Part shown: positions 8,965 through 16,380 of the stretch, piece by piece
Layout of the letters: the number at the start of each line of letters is the position of its first letter
How positions within the stretch are numbered: the stretch's first letter is position 1
Source of the DNA: Veillonellaceae bacterium
Lineage (GTDB): Bacteria; Bacillota_C; Negativicutes; UBA1444
DNA length: 64,000 nucleotides
NCBI GenBank assembly: GCA_012798135.1
Contig: JAAZNU010000050.1
Span: 1-64,000 of the forward strand
Direction of reading: 5' to 3'
Translations under genes and position numbers: made by a program
The notes under the pieces: generated by a model
The model's input: only the letters and a program-made list of their open reading frames with translations
The model's database searches: none
What the model was told of the DNA's origin: nothing

Positions 8965-8993
8965 TTGACAAATGCCCAAAAAAGAAATACTAT
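8965..8993 (+). promoter_or_regulatory. Sigma-70 promoter of nrdD
   Basis: TTGACA at 8965-8970, a 17-base spacer and TACTAT at 8988-8993. It is the only good plus-strand promoter before nrdD and leaves a leader of about 60 bases. It is back to back with the promoter of the IscU-like gene, so the two might influence each other. Confidence 0.8.
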
Positions 8994-9061
8994 ATATTCG
9001 TATCATTCAGTAATCTATCACAATATATTGTGGAGAATGCGAAACAGGGAGGCTAGGCCAA

Positions 9062-11149
9062 ATGCTGCAACAAATCGTCAAACGGGACCGAACCCAAGTT
9101 CCATTTCGCAAAGAAAAAATTATTTTTGCCATTTTCAAGGCGGCCAATGCCGTCGGCGGCACGGATTTTGCCCTAGCCGAAAAACTCACGGACCAGGTTT
9201 TGGTTTTAGCCGACCAAAAATATCCTGATGGCGTCGCCGAAGTGGAAGGCATTCAGGATCTTGTCGAAAAAGTTCTGATTGAAGCCGGACACGCCAAAAC
9301 CGCCAAAGCATTCATCCTCTACCGGGAAAAGCGCCGTTCCGCCCGGGAAGCCAATGCGCTGATCGGCGCCACCATCAATATGTTTTCCGAGTATTTGAAC
9401 GACCGTGACTGGCAGATCAACGAGAACGCCAACACCCAGAAATCCATCAACGGGTTGAATAATTATGTCCGGGAGGCTTTCACCCAAAACTACTGGCTGC
9501 ATGAAATCTATCCGGAGGAAATCCGCAACGCCCACTTGTCGGGGGACATTCATATCCACGATCTCGGATTCTTCGGCCCCTACTGCGCCGGCTGGGATCT
9601 GCAGCAGGTCCTGCTGAACGGATTCGGCGGCGTACCCGGCAAGGTCGAGTCCAAACCGCCAAAGCACCTCCGGTCATTCCTCGGTCAGATTGTCAACTCG
9701 ACGTTCACCACGCAGGGTGAAAGCGCCGGCGCGCAAGCCTGGTCCTCGTTTGATACCTATTGCGCACCGTTCATCCGCTATGACAAACTCGATTACGCAA
9801 CGGTCCGCCAGGCTTTGCAGGAATTTATCTTCAATCTGAACGTTCCCACCCGGGTCGGTTTCCAGTGTCCGTTTTCCAACCTGACTTTCGACATCGTGCC
9901 GCCCCGGACGTTAAAAGATCAGCATGTCATTTGCGGCGGACAATACATGGCGGAAACCTACGGCGATTTCCAGACGGAAATGGATCTGTTCAACCTGGCT
10001 TTCTGTGATGTCATGAGCAGCGGCGACTCCAAAGGGCGGGTATTCACCTTTCCCATTCCCACCATCAACATTACCCGGGATTTCGACTGGAACAGTCCGG
10101 TTGCGGATAAATTCATGGAGATCACTTGCAAATACGGCATCCCTTACTTTTCAAACTATGTCAATTCCGATTTGTCGCCCGAAGATGCCCTGTCGATGTG
10201 TTGCCGTCTCCGTCTGGATACGAAGGAACTGCGCAAACGCGGCGGCGGGCTGTTCGGGTCAAATCCGCTGACCGGCTCCATCGGGGTTGTTACAATCAAT
10301 CTCCCCCGGATTGCCTATATTTCGAAAAGCGAGTCGGAATTCTTCGCCCGCCTCTGGCAACAGATGAACATCGCCGCCAACAGTTTGGAAATCAAGCGCA
10401 AAGTCATCGAAGAACAAACGGCGCGGGGTCTGTATCCCTACTCCGCCAATTATTTGCGGCCGATCCAACAAAAAACCGGCTGCTTCTGGTTCAACCACTT
10501 CAATACCATCGGCCTCATCGGCATGAATGAAGCCTGTCAAAATCTGTTTGGCCCGGACTGCGACCTGACCACCCCGAAGGGGCAGGAATTTGCGATAAAA
10601 GCATTAAATTACATGCGCAAGGAAATCCGGGAGATTCAGGACAAAACCGGTCATTATTACAACTTGGAGGCAACGCCGGCGGAAGGAACCAGCTATCGCC
10701 TCGCCAAAAAGGATACCGAACGATATCCGAATATCATCACGGCCGGCGAGTCGGTTCCGTACTACACAAATTCATCCCAATTGCCAGTCGGTTTTACCGA
10801 CGACATCTTTGAAACCCTGGACCTTCAGGACGAACTCCAGTCCCTCTATACCGGCGGCACGGTATTGCATCTATACCTGGGCGAGGAAATCAAGGATCGC
10901 GCCGTCGCCAAACGCCTGATCCAAAAAGTCTTCACCCGGTACCGGTTGCCGTACATTTCCCTGACGCCGACTTTTTCAATCTGCAACGATCATGGCTACC
11001 TAGCCGGCGAGCAGCCGGTTTGCCCGCAGTGCGGCGCCGCCACCGAGATCTGGAGCCGCGTGGTCGGCTATCTCCGCCCGGTGCGAAACTATAACAAGGG
11101 TAAACAGGAAGAATATGTCCAACGCAAGAAATTCGTCATCAACGAATAG
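9062..11149 (+). CDS. nrdD: Anaerobic ribonucleoside-triphosphate reductase (class III)
   Basis: 695 residues; makes deoxyribonucleotides without oxygen by a glycyl-radical mechanism in the cytoplasm. An N-terminal ATP-cone (about 1-95) is followed by the ten-stranded barrel. The C-terminus shows a zinc site, with CPQCG near residue 660 and an upstream Cys in SICNDHGY, and the radical loop RVVGYLRPVRNYNKGK, whose Gly in VVGY is the predicted radical site. GGGAGG lies ten bases before the ATG. nrdG follows five bases after the stop, so the two form an operon ended by the hairpin at 11842-11894. No frameshift or missing catalytic residue is visible. Confidence 0.97.
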   Translation: MLQQIVKRDRTQVPFRKEKIIFAIFKAANAVGGTDFALAEKLTDQVLVLADQKYPDGVAEVEGIQDLVEKVLIEAGHAKTAKAFILYREKRRSAREANALIGATINMFSEYLNDRDWQINENANTQKSINGLNNYVREAFTQNYWLHEIYPEEIRNAHLSGDIHIHDLGFFGPYCAGWDLQQVLLNGFGGVPGKVESKPPKHLRSFLGQIVNSTFTTQGESAGAQAWSSFDTYCAPFIRYDKLDYATVRQALQEFIFNLNVPTRVGFQCPFSNLTFDIVPPRTLKDQHVICGGQYMAETYGDFQTEMDLFNLAFCDVMSSGDSKGRVFTFPIPTINITRDFDWNSPVADKFMEITCKYGIPYFSNYVNSDLSPEDALSMCCRLRLDTKELRKRGGGLFGSNPLTGSIGVVTINLPRIAYISKSESEFFARLWQQMNIAANSLEIKRKVIEEQTARGLYPYSANYLRPIQQKTGCFWFNHFNTIGLIGMNEACQNLFGPDCDLTTPKGQEFAIKALNYMRKEIREIQDKTGHYYNLEATPAEGTSYRLAKKDTERYPNIITAGESVPYYTNSSQLPVGFTDDIFETLDLQDELQSLYTGGTVLHLYLGEEIKDRAVAKRLIQKVFTRYRLPYISLTPTFSICNDHGYLAGEQPVCPQCGAATEIWSRVVGYLRPVRNYNKGKQEEYVQRKKFVINE

Positions 11150-11154
11150 CCGTC

Positions 11155-11841
11155 ATGTTGATTGCTGGATTAGTCAAAACCTCTTTCGTCGACTATCCGG
11201 GAACAATATCCTGCGTCCTGTTCACACCGGGATGCAATTATAACTGTTTTTACTGCCACAATCGGTCTTTGATCGACGGCACTCAGAGTCCGCTGAACCG
11301 ACAAACCATTCACGATTTTCTCGCCAAACGGGCCGGACAGCTGGACGGGGTGGTAATTACGGGCGGCGAACCGACTTTGCAGCCGGATCTTCCCGCCTTC
11401 ATTGCTTACCTGAAATCATTTGGCTATAAGATCAAACTAGATTCCAACGGCTCGGCGCCACAGGTGATTCGGCAACTGTTGGATGCCGGCGCCTGCGACT
11501 ATTACGCCATCGACTACAAAGCCCCGCCGCTGCGCTACCGGGAAATCTGCGGCCCGGCCGCGAGTCCGGCCGCAGTATTGAAAACAATTCAGTCCTTATT
11601 GCAATACAACGCACCGTTTGAAGTCCGGACAACGGTGGCGCCCCAATTCAGCGAGACGGACCTGCTTGCCATGGCCCAAACCTTGCCGCCGGTTCCCTGC
11701 TATCGTCTCAACCGTTACCGGAAACCGGAAAAATTTTTGCCGGAGGATGCGGCGAGGGTCCAAGTGCCGCCGCATTCAGCGGATCAACTGCTCGCCCTGG
11801 CCGAAGCCATGCGAATATATCAACCCAATGTCATCGCATAA
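11155..11841 (+). CDS. nrdG: Anaerobic ribonucleotide reductase activating protein (radical SAM)
   Basis: 228 residues. It generates the glycyl radical on NrdD using S-adenosylmethionine and a [4Fe-4S] cluster. The cluster ligands are in CNYNCFYC (residues about 24-31), matching CxxxCxxC; GGEPT and a later SAM-binding region follow. The N-terminus IAGLVKTSFVDYPG is typical of the longer NrdG version found in Clostridia, which resembles pyruvate formate-lyase activases. It lacks the extra ferredoxin domain of those activases. It lies directly downstream of nrdD and needs no separate promoter. Confidence 0.94.
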   Translation: MLIAGLVKTSFVDYPGTISCVLFTPGCNYNCFYCHNRSLIDGTQSPLNRQTIHDFLAKRAGQLDGVVITGGEPTLQPDLPAFIAYLKSFGYKIKLDSNGSAPQVIRQLLDAGACDYYAIDYKAPPLRYREICGPAASPAAVLKTIQSLLQYNAPFEVRTTVAPQFSETDLLAMAQTLPPVPCYRLNRYRKPEKFLPEDAARVQVPPHSADQLLALAEAMRIYQPNVIA

Positions 11842-11894
11842 AAACAGGCTGGTTCATAATAGGTTTGATAACCTGAATGAGCCAGCCTGTTTTT
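11842..11894 (+). terminator. Bidirectional terminator between nrdG and a convergent UPF0251 gene
   Basis: A long stem, AAAACAGGCTGG with its complement CCAGCCTGTTTT, encloses a loop containing a smaller hairpin. T runs on both sides allow it to stop nrdDG transcription as well as the convergent minus-strand transcript. Confidence 0.88.
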
Positions 11895-11900
11895 AGTTTT

Positions 11901-12371
11901 TTACTCTGTCCGGCCATGCCGCCAGCAATTCCGGCGGCAGAACTTTCCCTGATGGTCCTGACAACAAACCACCTGGGTAGAGCCGCAGTCCGGGCAGGCA
12001 TACTCGCCCTTTTTGATGGCTTCCATACGTTCGAAGCTCTCCAGCCAGACTTTGTTGCAGTCCAAGCACCGTACGGAACAAATGTTGCGCGTGAACGTCC
12101 CGCCTTCGACCGTTATGGCCTTGCCGTTGATCAAACTATCGGCGATTTTTTCGCGGGCGGAACTTAGTATCCGCTGAAAGGTTGGCCGTGAAACCCCCAT
12201 ATTGCCGGCGCACTCTTCCTGTTCCAGTCCCTCTAGGTCTTTCAAGCGGATCGCTTCCAATTCTTCGATCTTCAAAGAATTTTTGTCAATGACCGGTTCC
12301 TGATCCGAAGGAACGAAGTTCAACACGGAAGGTACATTTTCAATTCTGCGCCATTTTGTCGGTCTTGCCAA
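11901..12371 (-). CDS. UPF0251 (DUF134) HTH protein with C-terminal zinc ribbon
   Basis: 156 residues. The N-terminal half is the DUF134 sigma-70-region-4-like helix-turn-helix (EELEAIRLKDLEGLEQEE, then MGVSRPTFQRIL). The C-terminal half holds CLDCNKVW and CPDCG followed by a Cys/His-rich tail, which could bind zinc, a redox metal or an iron-sulfur cluster. A TTG at 12371 with GGAG ten bases upstream is the likely start. Proteins of this family are encoded next to MinD/NifX-type clusters in many anaerobes and are presumed regulators. This one is the last gene of the first metal-cluster locus, about 100 bases after the ATPase pair. A possible promoter (TTACTT-17-TAAAAT) precedes it. Confidence 0.86.
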   Translation of the reverse strand: MARPTKWRRIENVPSVLNFVPSDQEPVIDKNSLKIEELEAIRLKDLEGLEQEECAGNMGVSRPTFQRILSSAREKIADSLINGKAITVEGGTFTRNICSVRCLDCNKVWLESFERMEAIKKGEYACPDCGSTQVVCCQDHQGKFCRRNCWRHGRTE

Positions 12372-12468
12372 AACCTATCAGCTCCATTTTTCGATTCAAG
12401 CTTTCGCGTACATCAAACGCACTGTATATATTTTATCAGAACCGCACACCAAAAGTAATCGCACAGTG

Positions 12469-13323
12469 TTACGTCGATAAAATTTGCATTGTTTGACGGT
12501 AAATATATTTTACCGCCTCGCCGGCAGGGCACTCCACATCCACAATGCTGCGCCCCTGGTTGACGGTTGCCACGACCTTCGGATCAAACGGGATCTTGCC
12601 GACAAACGGCAATTTATTTTCCTGGCAATACCGTACAATATCTTCGGTTTTCGTCAAATTGGTATTGTATTTATTGACGCAAACCACAATCTGGGTTTGA
12701 AATCCCCGGGCGGTCTTAATAATGCGTTCCATATCGCTGATTCCGGAAATGGAAGGTTCCGCCACGATCAACACCATATCTGCGCCGCTGAGCGAAGCGA
12801 TCACCGGACAGCCGATCCCCGGCGATCCGTCAATAATGGCCAATTCTGCATCTTCAGCAACCGATCGCAGCTGATTTTTCACTTCCGTCACCAACATCCC
12901 GGACGTTCCGCTGCCCATGCGAAGCTGGGCTGTAGAAAATACCGCATCCCCAACATACAGCATTAACTCGCCGGCAACTGCCGGCACAAGCTTTATTGCC
13001 CCCGCCGGGCAAAGTTTCTCACAAACGCCGCACCCCTCGCACGCATATCCGTCCACGGCATAATGGTTATCAATAGCGTCGAATCGGCAATTTTCGCGGC
13101 ACAAGCCGCATTGTACACACTGATTCCTGTCGATTTCGGCTTTTGGCAGCCCAAAATAGTCGGACCGTCGGGGCGGAACGGTCTGGGTCATTACCAAGTG
13201 CAAATTGGGGGCATCAACATCGCAATCCGCATAGGCTCGCGCTCCGGACAACTTGATGAAGGCGCCGGCGACCGTTGTTTTTCCGGTTCCGCCTTTGCCG
13301 CTAAGAATGAGTAGTTGCCGCAT
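12469..13323 (-). CDS. MinD-superfamily ATPase with inserted ferredoxin domain (second of pair, locus 1)
   Basis: About 284 residues of the COG1149 group. The deviant Walker A LSGKGGTGKTT at the N-terminus and DCDVDAPNLHL are followed by an inserted two-cluster ferredoxin segment (CVQCGLCRENC and CEGCGVCEKLC), then the rest of the ParA/MinD fold with DGSPGIGCPV and VVCVNKYN. The ATG at 13323 lies behind AAGGAGG and overlaps the preceding ATPase gene by 23 bases, so the two are probably made in equal amounts and may form a heterodimer (inference). The family is thought to help assemble or insert metal clusters, but no substrate is established. Confidence 0.88.
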   Translation of the reverse strand: MRQLLILSGKGGTGKTTVAGAFIKLSGARAYADCDVDAPNLHLVMTQTVPPRRSDYFGLPKAEIDRNQCVQCGLCRENCRFDAIDNHYAVDGYACEGCGVCEKLCPAGAIKLVPAVAGELMLYVGDAVFSTAQLRMGSGTSGMLVTEVKNQLRSVAEDAELAIIDGSPGIGCPVIASLSGADMVLIVAEPSISGISDMERIIKTARGFQTQIVVCVNKYNTNLTKTEDIVRYCQENKLPFVGKIPFDPKVVATVNQGRSIVDVECPAGEAVKYIYRQTMQILST

Positions 13324-14173
13324 GCCGCGCCTCCTTGATGACGGAGTTGAGCAAACCCAAAAAAGACTCCCAGTATTTCTTATGTTCTCTGACAAGTATT
13401 TGTCCGTTGGAATTCAACGTGCCAATTTCGGCGTCAAACGGAATCCTGTCTAAAATCTTCAGTTTCCGGTCCAGACAATACCGTTCCGCCGGATTCTCTC
13501 CTTCGAGGCACTTGTTCAGGACAACGCCGCAAGGTTTCCCAAATAGATTGACCAGTTCATGCACCATCGCCAGATTATGCACGCCAAACGAAGTCGGCTC
13601 CGCCACCAGAATGCAATAGTCGGCATCTTTGATGCTTTCCATGACAATACAGGCGCTGCCTGGCGGGCAATCAATAACTGTCAACTTTTTTTCGTTGTCA
13701 ACAATCTTTAAGAGTTCCTTAATAATCGGGATTCCAGACGTCTCTCCCGTATTCAGGCTTCCTGTCAACACGGTAACATTCTCGGACAAACCCGCCTGAA
13801 TTTTACCGATTGGTTTTTTGACCTCCGACAACGCTTTTTGCGGGCAAAACAAGACACAGCCGCCACAAGAATGGCACACCGTTTCAAACACTTTCCATTG
13901 GCCACAAACATAAACCAAGGCATTGAATTTGCAGAAATCGATGCACACTCGGCAACCATTACAGCGGTTTGCGTCAACAACCGGGATTTGCACGGCAATC
14001 TCCCGGCTTGTTGGGTTTACCGGCTTAAAATACAAATGCCCATTCGGCTCTTCGACATCGCAGTCAACATATGTCGACTGCAATGCCGAAGCCGCCAGGT
14101 TCACCGACACGAGAGTCTTGCCCGTGCCCCCTTTGCCGCTAAGCACGGCAATTCTAAGATTATTTTCCGCCAT
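13301..14173 (-). CDS. MinD-superfamily ATPase with inserted ferredoxin domain (first of pair, locus 1)
   Basis: About 290 residues with LSGKGGTGKT, DCDVEEPNGHLYF, two ferredoxin motifs (CNGCRVCIDFC and CHSCGGCVLFC), and IDCPPGSACIV. The DVEEPN form differs from the DVDAPN form of its partner, the same division seen in the second locus (25128-25976 versus 24256-25143). The start is uncertain: the ATG at 14173 overlaps the preceding NifX-like gene by 14 bases but lacks a strong ribosome-binding site; an upstream in-frame ATG at 14191 is possible. Coupled translation with the upstream gene would explain the weak signal. Confidence 0.86.
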   Translation of the reverse strand: MAENNLRIAVLSGKGGTGKTLVSVNLAASALQSTYVDCDVEEPNGHLYFKPVNPTSREIAVQIPVVDANRCNGCRVCIDFCKFNALVYVCGQWKVFETVCHSCGGCVLFCPQKALSEVKKPIGKIQAGLSENVTVLTGSLNTGETSGIPIIKELLKIVDNEKKLTVIDCPPGSACIVMESIKDADYCILVAEPTSFGVHNLAMVHELVNLFGKPCGVVLNKCLEGENPAERYCLDRKLKILDRIPFDAEIGTLNSNGQILVREHKKYWESFLGLLNSVIKEARHAATTHS

Positions 14174-14528
14174 GGTTGTGATACCCGGCATGAACATCTT
14201 CCAACAGTGACAGTTTTCCTTCTTCAAAAGCAAGAATACTATCCATAATTGACGTGGTCGTCGTCTTGTACATTTTCAAATTGGCTGCCTTTAATACCGA
14301 TGCCGCATTTTCGCCGCACTGGGGAACCAAGACCGCTCCGGCGCCGCTATCCACAACGCTCTGAGCCGCTTTGATGCCAGCGCCGCCTTGGCTGAGCGCC
14401 GCGGTGTTATCGAAAAAAGCACTGGTTTTCGCGTCCGTATCATAAATCAAAAAATAAGGGGTCCGGCCAAATGATCCAGCAATCTCGGCCTCCATCGATT
14501 TGTTGGTGACAGGAATAGCGATTTTCAT
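14160..14528 (-). CDS. NifX/NafY-like dinitrogenase cofactor-binding-domain protein
   Basis: About 122 residues of COG1433, the fold of NifX, NafY and the NifB C-terminus, which bind iron-sulfur or iron-molybdenum cofactor precursors. Family features are KIAIPVTN at the start, GSFGRTPYFLIYD, GGAGIKAAQSVVDSGAGAVL and a late PxCGENA segment. It carries one Cys, in VPQCGEN. The ATG at 14528 has AGGAG seven bases upstream, better than the ATG two codons before. There is no nitrogenase in the window, so it presumably serves another metal cofactor. It lies between the Gly/Arg-rich gene and the ATPase pair. Confidence 0.87.
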   Translation of the reverse strand: MKIAIPVTNKSMEAEIAGSFGRTPYFLIYDTDAKTSAFFDNTAALSQGGAGIKAAQSVVDSGAGAVLVPQCGENAASVLKAANLKMYKTTTTSIMDSILAFEEGKLSLLEDVHAGYHNHGGK

Positions 14529-14555
14529 GAACACAACTCCTTTTTTATTTGGATA

Positions 14556-14789
14556 TTACTCGCGCACCATCAGCGATCCGCATTGAGGACATTGCACCGT
14601 AGTGCACGGTTTTCCGGGTTGGTGGGGAACTTTCTCGCCGCATTGCGGGCAAACGCAAAATCCGTTGGGAAACGGACCGGTCCTTCGGCCGACGCCTTGC
14701 AGCGAACCTCGCGTCCCGCCGCCTCTTCCCTGGCCGCGTCCCGTTCCACCGCCCGTTCCCACGGGCCCTGTTCCATCTCTTCCAGGCAT
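14556..14789 (-). CDS. Small Gly/Arg-rich DUF5320-type protein with zinc ribbon
   Basis: 77 residues. The N-terminal MPGRDGTGPVGTGGGTGRG is the pattern seen in small proteins that accompany NifX/MinD clusters, and the C-terminal half has two CPQCG knuckles (CVCPQCGEK and VQCPQCGSL) that can hold one zinc or iron atom. The ATG has GGAGGTG upstream. It is encoded just before the NifX-like gene, 27 bases away. Its role is unknown; binding of metal or a cofactor precursor is an inference from composition. Longer in-frame starts upstream lack a ribosome-binding site. Confidence 0.75.
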   Translation of the reverse strand: MPGRDGTGPVGTGGGTGRGQGRGGGTRGSLQGVGRRTGPFPNGFCVCPQCGEKVPHQPGKPCTTVQCPQCGSLMVRE

Positions 14790-14852
14790 ACCGACACCTC
14801 CCCGATATTTGAAATGACTTGGGTAAGTCCTGCATAGGCGAGTCCTTAATAT

Positions 14853-15791
14853 CTATAACTGTTTACGATAAAACTTTTTCCCCTCGTACCAAAATTCCAG
14901 CAACAATCCTTGCTTCACAAGTTCATCGACGCGGTTTTCCCCGTTCACCTGACTCTTTATCATTTCATTGACAATTTCAGCCCGCAAAGGATGAACTGCC
15001 GTAATGCTCAACAGATCCTCAACAATATCGCCCGTGCAAAAGAACCCATCTTCTCGCTCGTCCCCGGTGATCCATTCCACCGTCACTCCCGCCGCCCGCC
15101 GAATCGCGCGAGCCGCCTCTAACAGTCGAGCATTCGGGGGACGCCGGACATTGCGTTCCGCGGGCGGTCTGGTCGGAACCAATAAATAAGCGATTTCGGG
15201 TCGGATCAACGCCAACAACTCAGCCAATTTCCCCAGCGCTTCCGTCGAATCATTCAACCCGTCCACGAGCATGGTCTCGGTAACCAGTTGGCCTTTATAC
15301 TGCCGGGCGAAATCAACGACTCCGGCAAGAATTGTTGAAAGATCAAGTGCCCCATGGGGTCGATCCACCGCCCGCCAAATGTTGGAATCAACCGCGTCGA
15401 TTTTCACCGACACCCAATCGGCCTCCGCCAAATCCTTACGAACATCTTCGCGCCATAGCAAAGATGCATTGGTGATAACCGCGATCTTTTGCCGAAGCAG
15501 CTTGAGCATGGCTATTTCCGTTCCCAAATTCAAATCCAGCGTAGGCTCCCCGTCGGGCACAAATGTCAGATAGTCGACCCCCTGCCCGTTCTTCATCAGC
15601 TGCTGCAACTTTTGCTCCACTTCGGAAAAGATGGCCTGGGGCGGATAAAACGCTTGCCGTTCAATCTGCATTTTATCCGTTCGACCCAGTTGACAATAAC
15701 AGCAGGAATACGAGCAAACCTTGGGAGGAATATGATTGATGCCCAAACTTTGTCCCAACCTTCGAGAAGGTACCGGTCCATAAACAATCAT
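14853..15791 (-). CDS. Radical SAM protein (COG0731-like)
   Basis: About 312 residues. The [4Fe-4S]/SAM motif CSYSCCYC is near residue 25 and is preceded by YGPVPSRRLGQSLGIN, a signature of the wybutosine/MoaA-related COG0731 branch. FVPDGEPTLD follows as the SAM-binding GEP-type motif. The C-terminal 70 residues look like a small winged-helix domain (IVNEMIKSQVNGENRVDELVKQG). The ATG at 15791 is preceded by GGAGTG at good spacing; ATGs at 15809 and 15836 are alternatives. It lies between two Gly/Arg-rich genes in the NifX/MinD locus, a recurring arrangement. Its substrate is unknown. Confidence 0.85.
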   Translation of the reverse strand: MIVYGPVPSRRLGQSLGINHIPPKVCSYSCCYCQLGRTDKMQIERQAFYPPQAIFSEVEQKLQQLMKNGQGVDYLTFVPDGEPTLDLNLGTEIAMLKLLRQKIAVITNASLLWREDVRKDLAEADWVSVKIDAVDSNIWRAVDRPHGALDLSTILAGVVDFARQYKGQLVTETMLVDGLNDSTEALGKLAELLALIRPEIAYLLVPTRPPAERNVRRPPNARLLEAARAIRRAAGVTVEWITGDEREDGFFCTGDIVEDLLSITAVHPLRAEIVNEMIKSQVNGENRVDELVKQGLLLEFWYEGKKFYRKQL

Positions 15792-15837
15792 TTTCTGTTC
15801 ACTCCACATCGCCGAGCCTTGCTGGAGAACGGGCAAG

Positions 15838-15858
15838 GCAGGAAAACTCTTCCTGCCT
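15838..15858 (-). other. Intergenic hairpin, possible processing site
   Basis: GGCAGGAA and TTCCTGCC enclose a five-base loop between the DUF5320 gene and the radical SAM gene. No T run follows, so it is not a classical terminator; it may set different transcript levels on the two sides. Confidence 0.4.
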
Positions 15859-15872
15859 CGTCCACTACTATT

Positions 15873-16196
15873 TTATTCCTGGGTCGAAGAAAGTTGTTCC
15901 AGCCGCTGTTTTACTTGTTGCAATTGTGTTTCCAACGCGTTCATCTGGCGACTCAACAATTCTTTTTCAGTGGCGGTGGCAGCGCCGACTTCGCCATACT
16001 GTTGCGCCATAAAACGATTTCGCGCCTGCATTCCCACGCCACGCATTCCGCCCCCGAGGCCCCGGCGACAACCAAAGCCGCCAAAACGGCCCGCTGCACT
16101 GGCTGCGCCCGGCATCCCGGCTCCCGCACAAAATCCCGCACCGCGACCGGTCATCGGTCCATTTCCCATCGGCCCGGTTCCATCTCCTCTTGGCAT
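15873..16196 (-). CDS. DUF5320-type Gly/Met/Arg-rich protein, first gene of metal-cluster locus 1
   Basis: About 107 residues. The N-terminal half (MPRGDGTGPMGNGPM, then TGRGAGFCAG) is low-complexity and Gly-rich with one Cys in GAGFCAG and another in FGGFGCRRG. The last 40 residues, from TEKELLSRQMNAL, form a predicted coiled coil. GAGGTG is placed correctly before the ATG at 16196. Between it and the radical SAM gene is a hairpin (about 15838-15858) without a T run. The gene has its own promoter at 16266-16294. The family is associated with NifX-like proteins, but no biochemical function is known. Confidence 0.8.
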   Translation of the reverse strand: MPRGDGTGPMGNGPMTGRGAGFCAGAGMPGAASAAGRFGGFGCRRGLGGGMRGVGMQARNRFMAQQYGEVGAATATEKELLSRQMNALETQLQQVKQRLEQLSSTQE

Positions 16197-16242
16197 TTTT
16201 CTCACCTCTCAATTTTAATAGAGCTATACGCATCTCGACGTC

Positions 16243-16298
16243 GTTATTGTCATATGCTCATAATAATCATAATCAAGTTTTGGTCATATGTCAATAAC
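16243..16298. repeat. Inverted repeat bracketing the locus 1 promoter
   Basis: Arms GTTATTGTCATATG (16243-16256) and CATATGTCAATAAC (16285-16298) match at 13 of 14 positions in inverted orientation and enclose the -10 region. The outer arm overlaps the -35. It may be a pair of operator half-sites that loop, or a cruciform-prone sequence. Confidence 0.6.
16251..16294 (-). promoter_or_regulatory. Promoter and operator of metal-cluster locus 1
   Basis: Minus strand TTGACA (16289-16294), 17 bases, TATGAT (16266-16271), then one base and ATTATGAGCATATG (16251-16264). Both the TTGACATATG around the -35 and the element after the -10 match the promoter of the IscU-like gene (8906-8949) at identical spacing, so one repressor may bind both. 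Confidence 0.72.
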
Positions 16299-16304
16299 AG
16301 AAGC

Positions 16305-16341
16305 AAAAAAAGTTCGGCTGCATCTATACAACCGAACTTTC
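16305..16341 (-). terminator. Terminator of the CoA-disulfide-reductase-like gene
   Basis: The nine-base stem AAAGTTCGG / CCGAACTTT with a 14-base loop is followed on the minus strand by a T run. It lies about 40 bases past the stop of the gene at 16381 and just before the promoter of the next locus. Confidence 0.88.
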
Positions 16342-16380
16342 TTCATGATTACCTACAAGAGGGATCAACTGCAGGCCAAA

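Noticed and set aside
12372..12468. GAAATATWTTTC-like operator before the first UPF0251 gene
   Set aside because: No such palindrome is present there; only a general AT-rich stretch.
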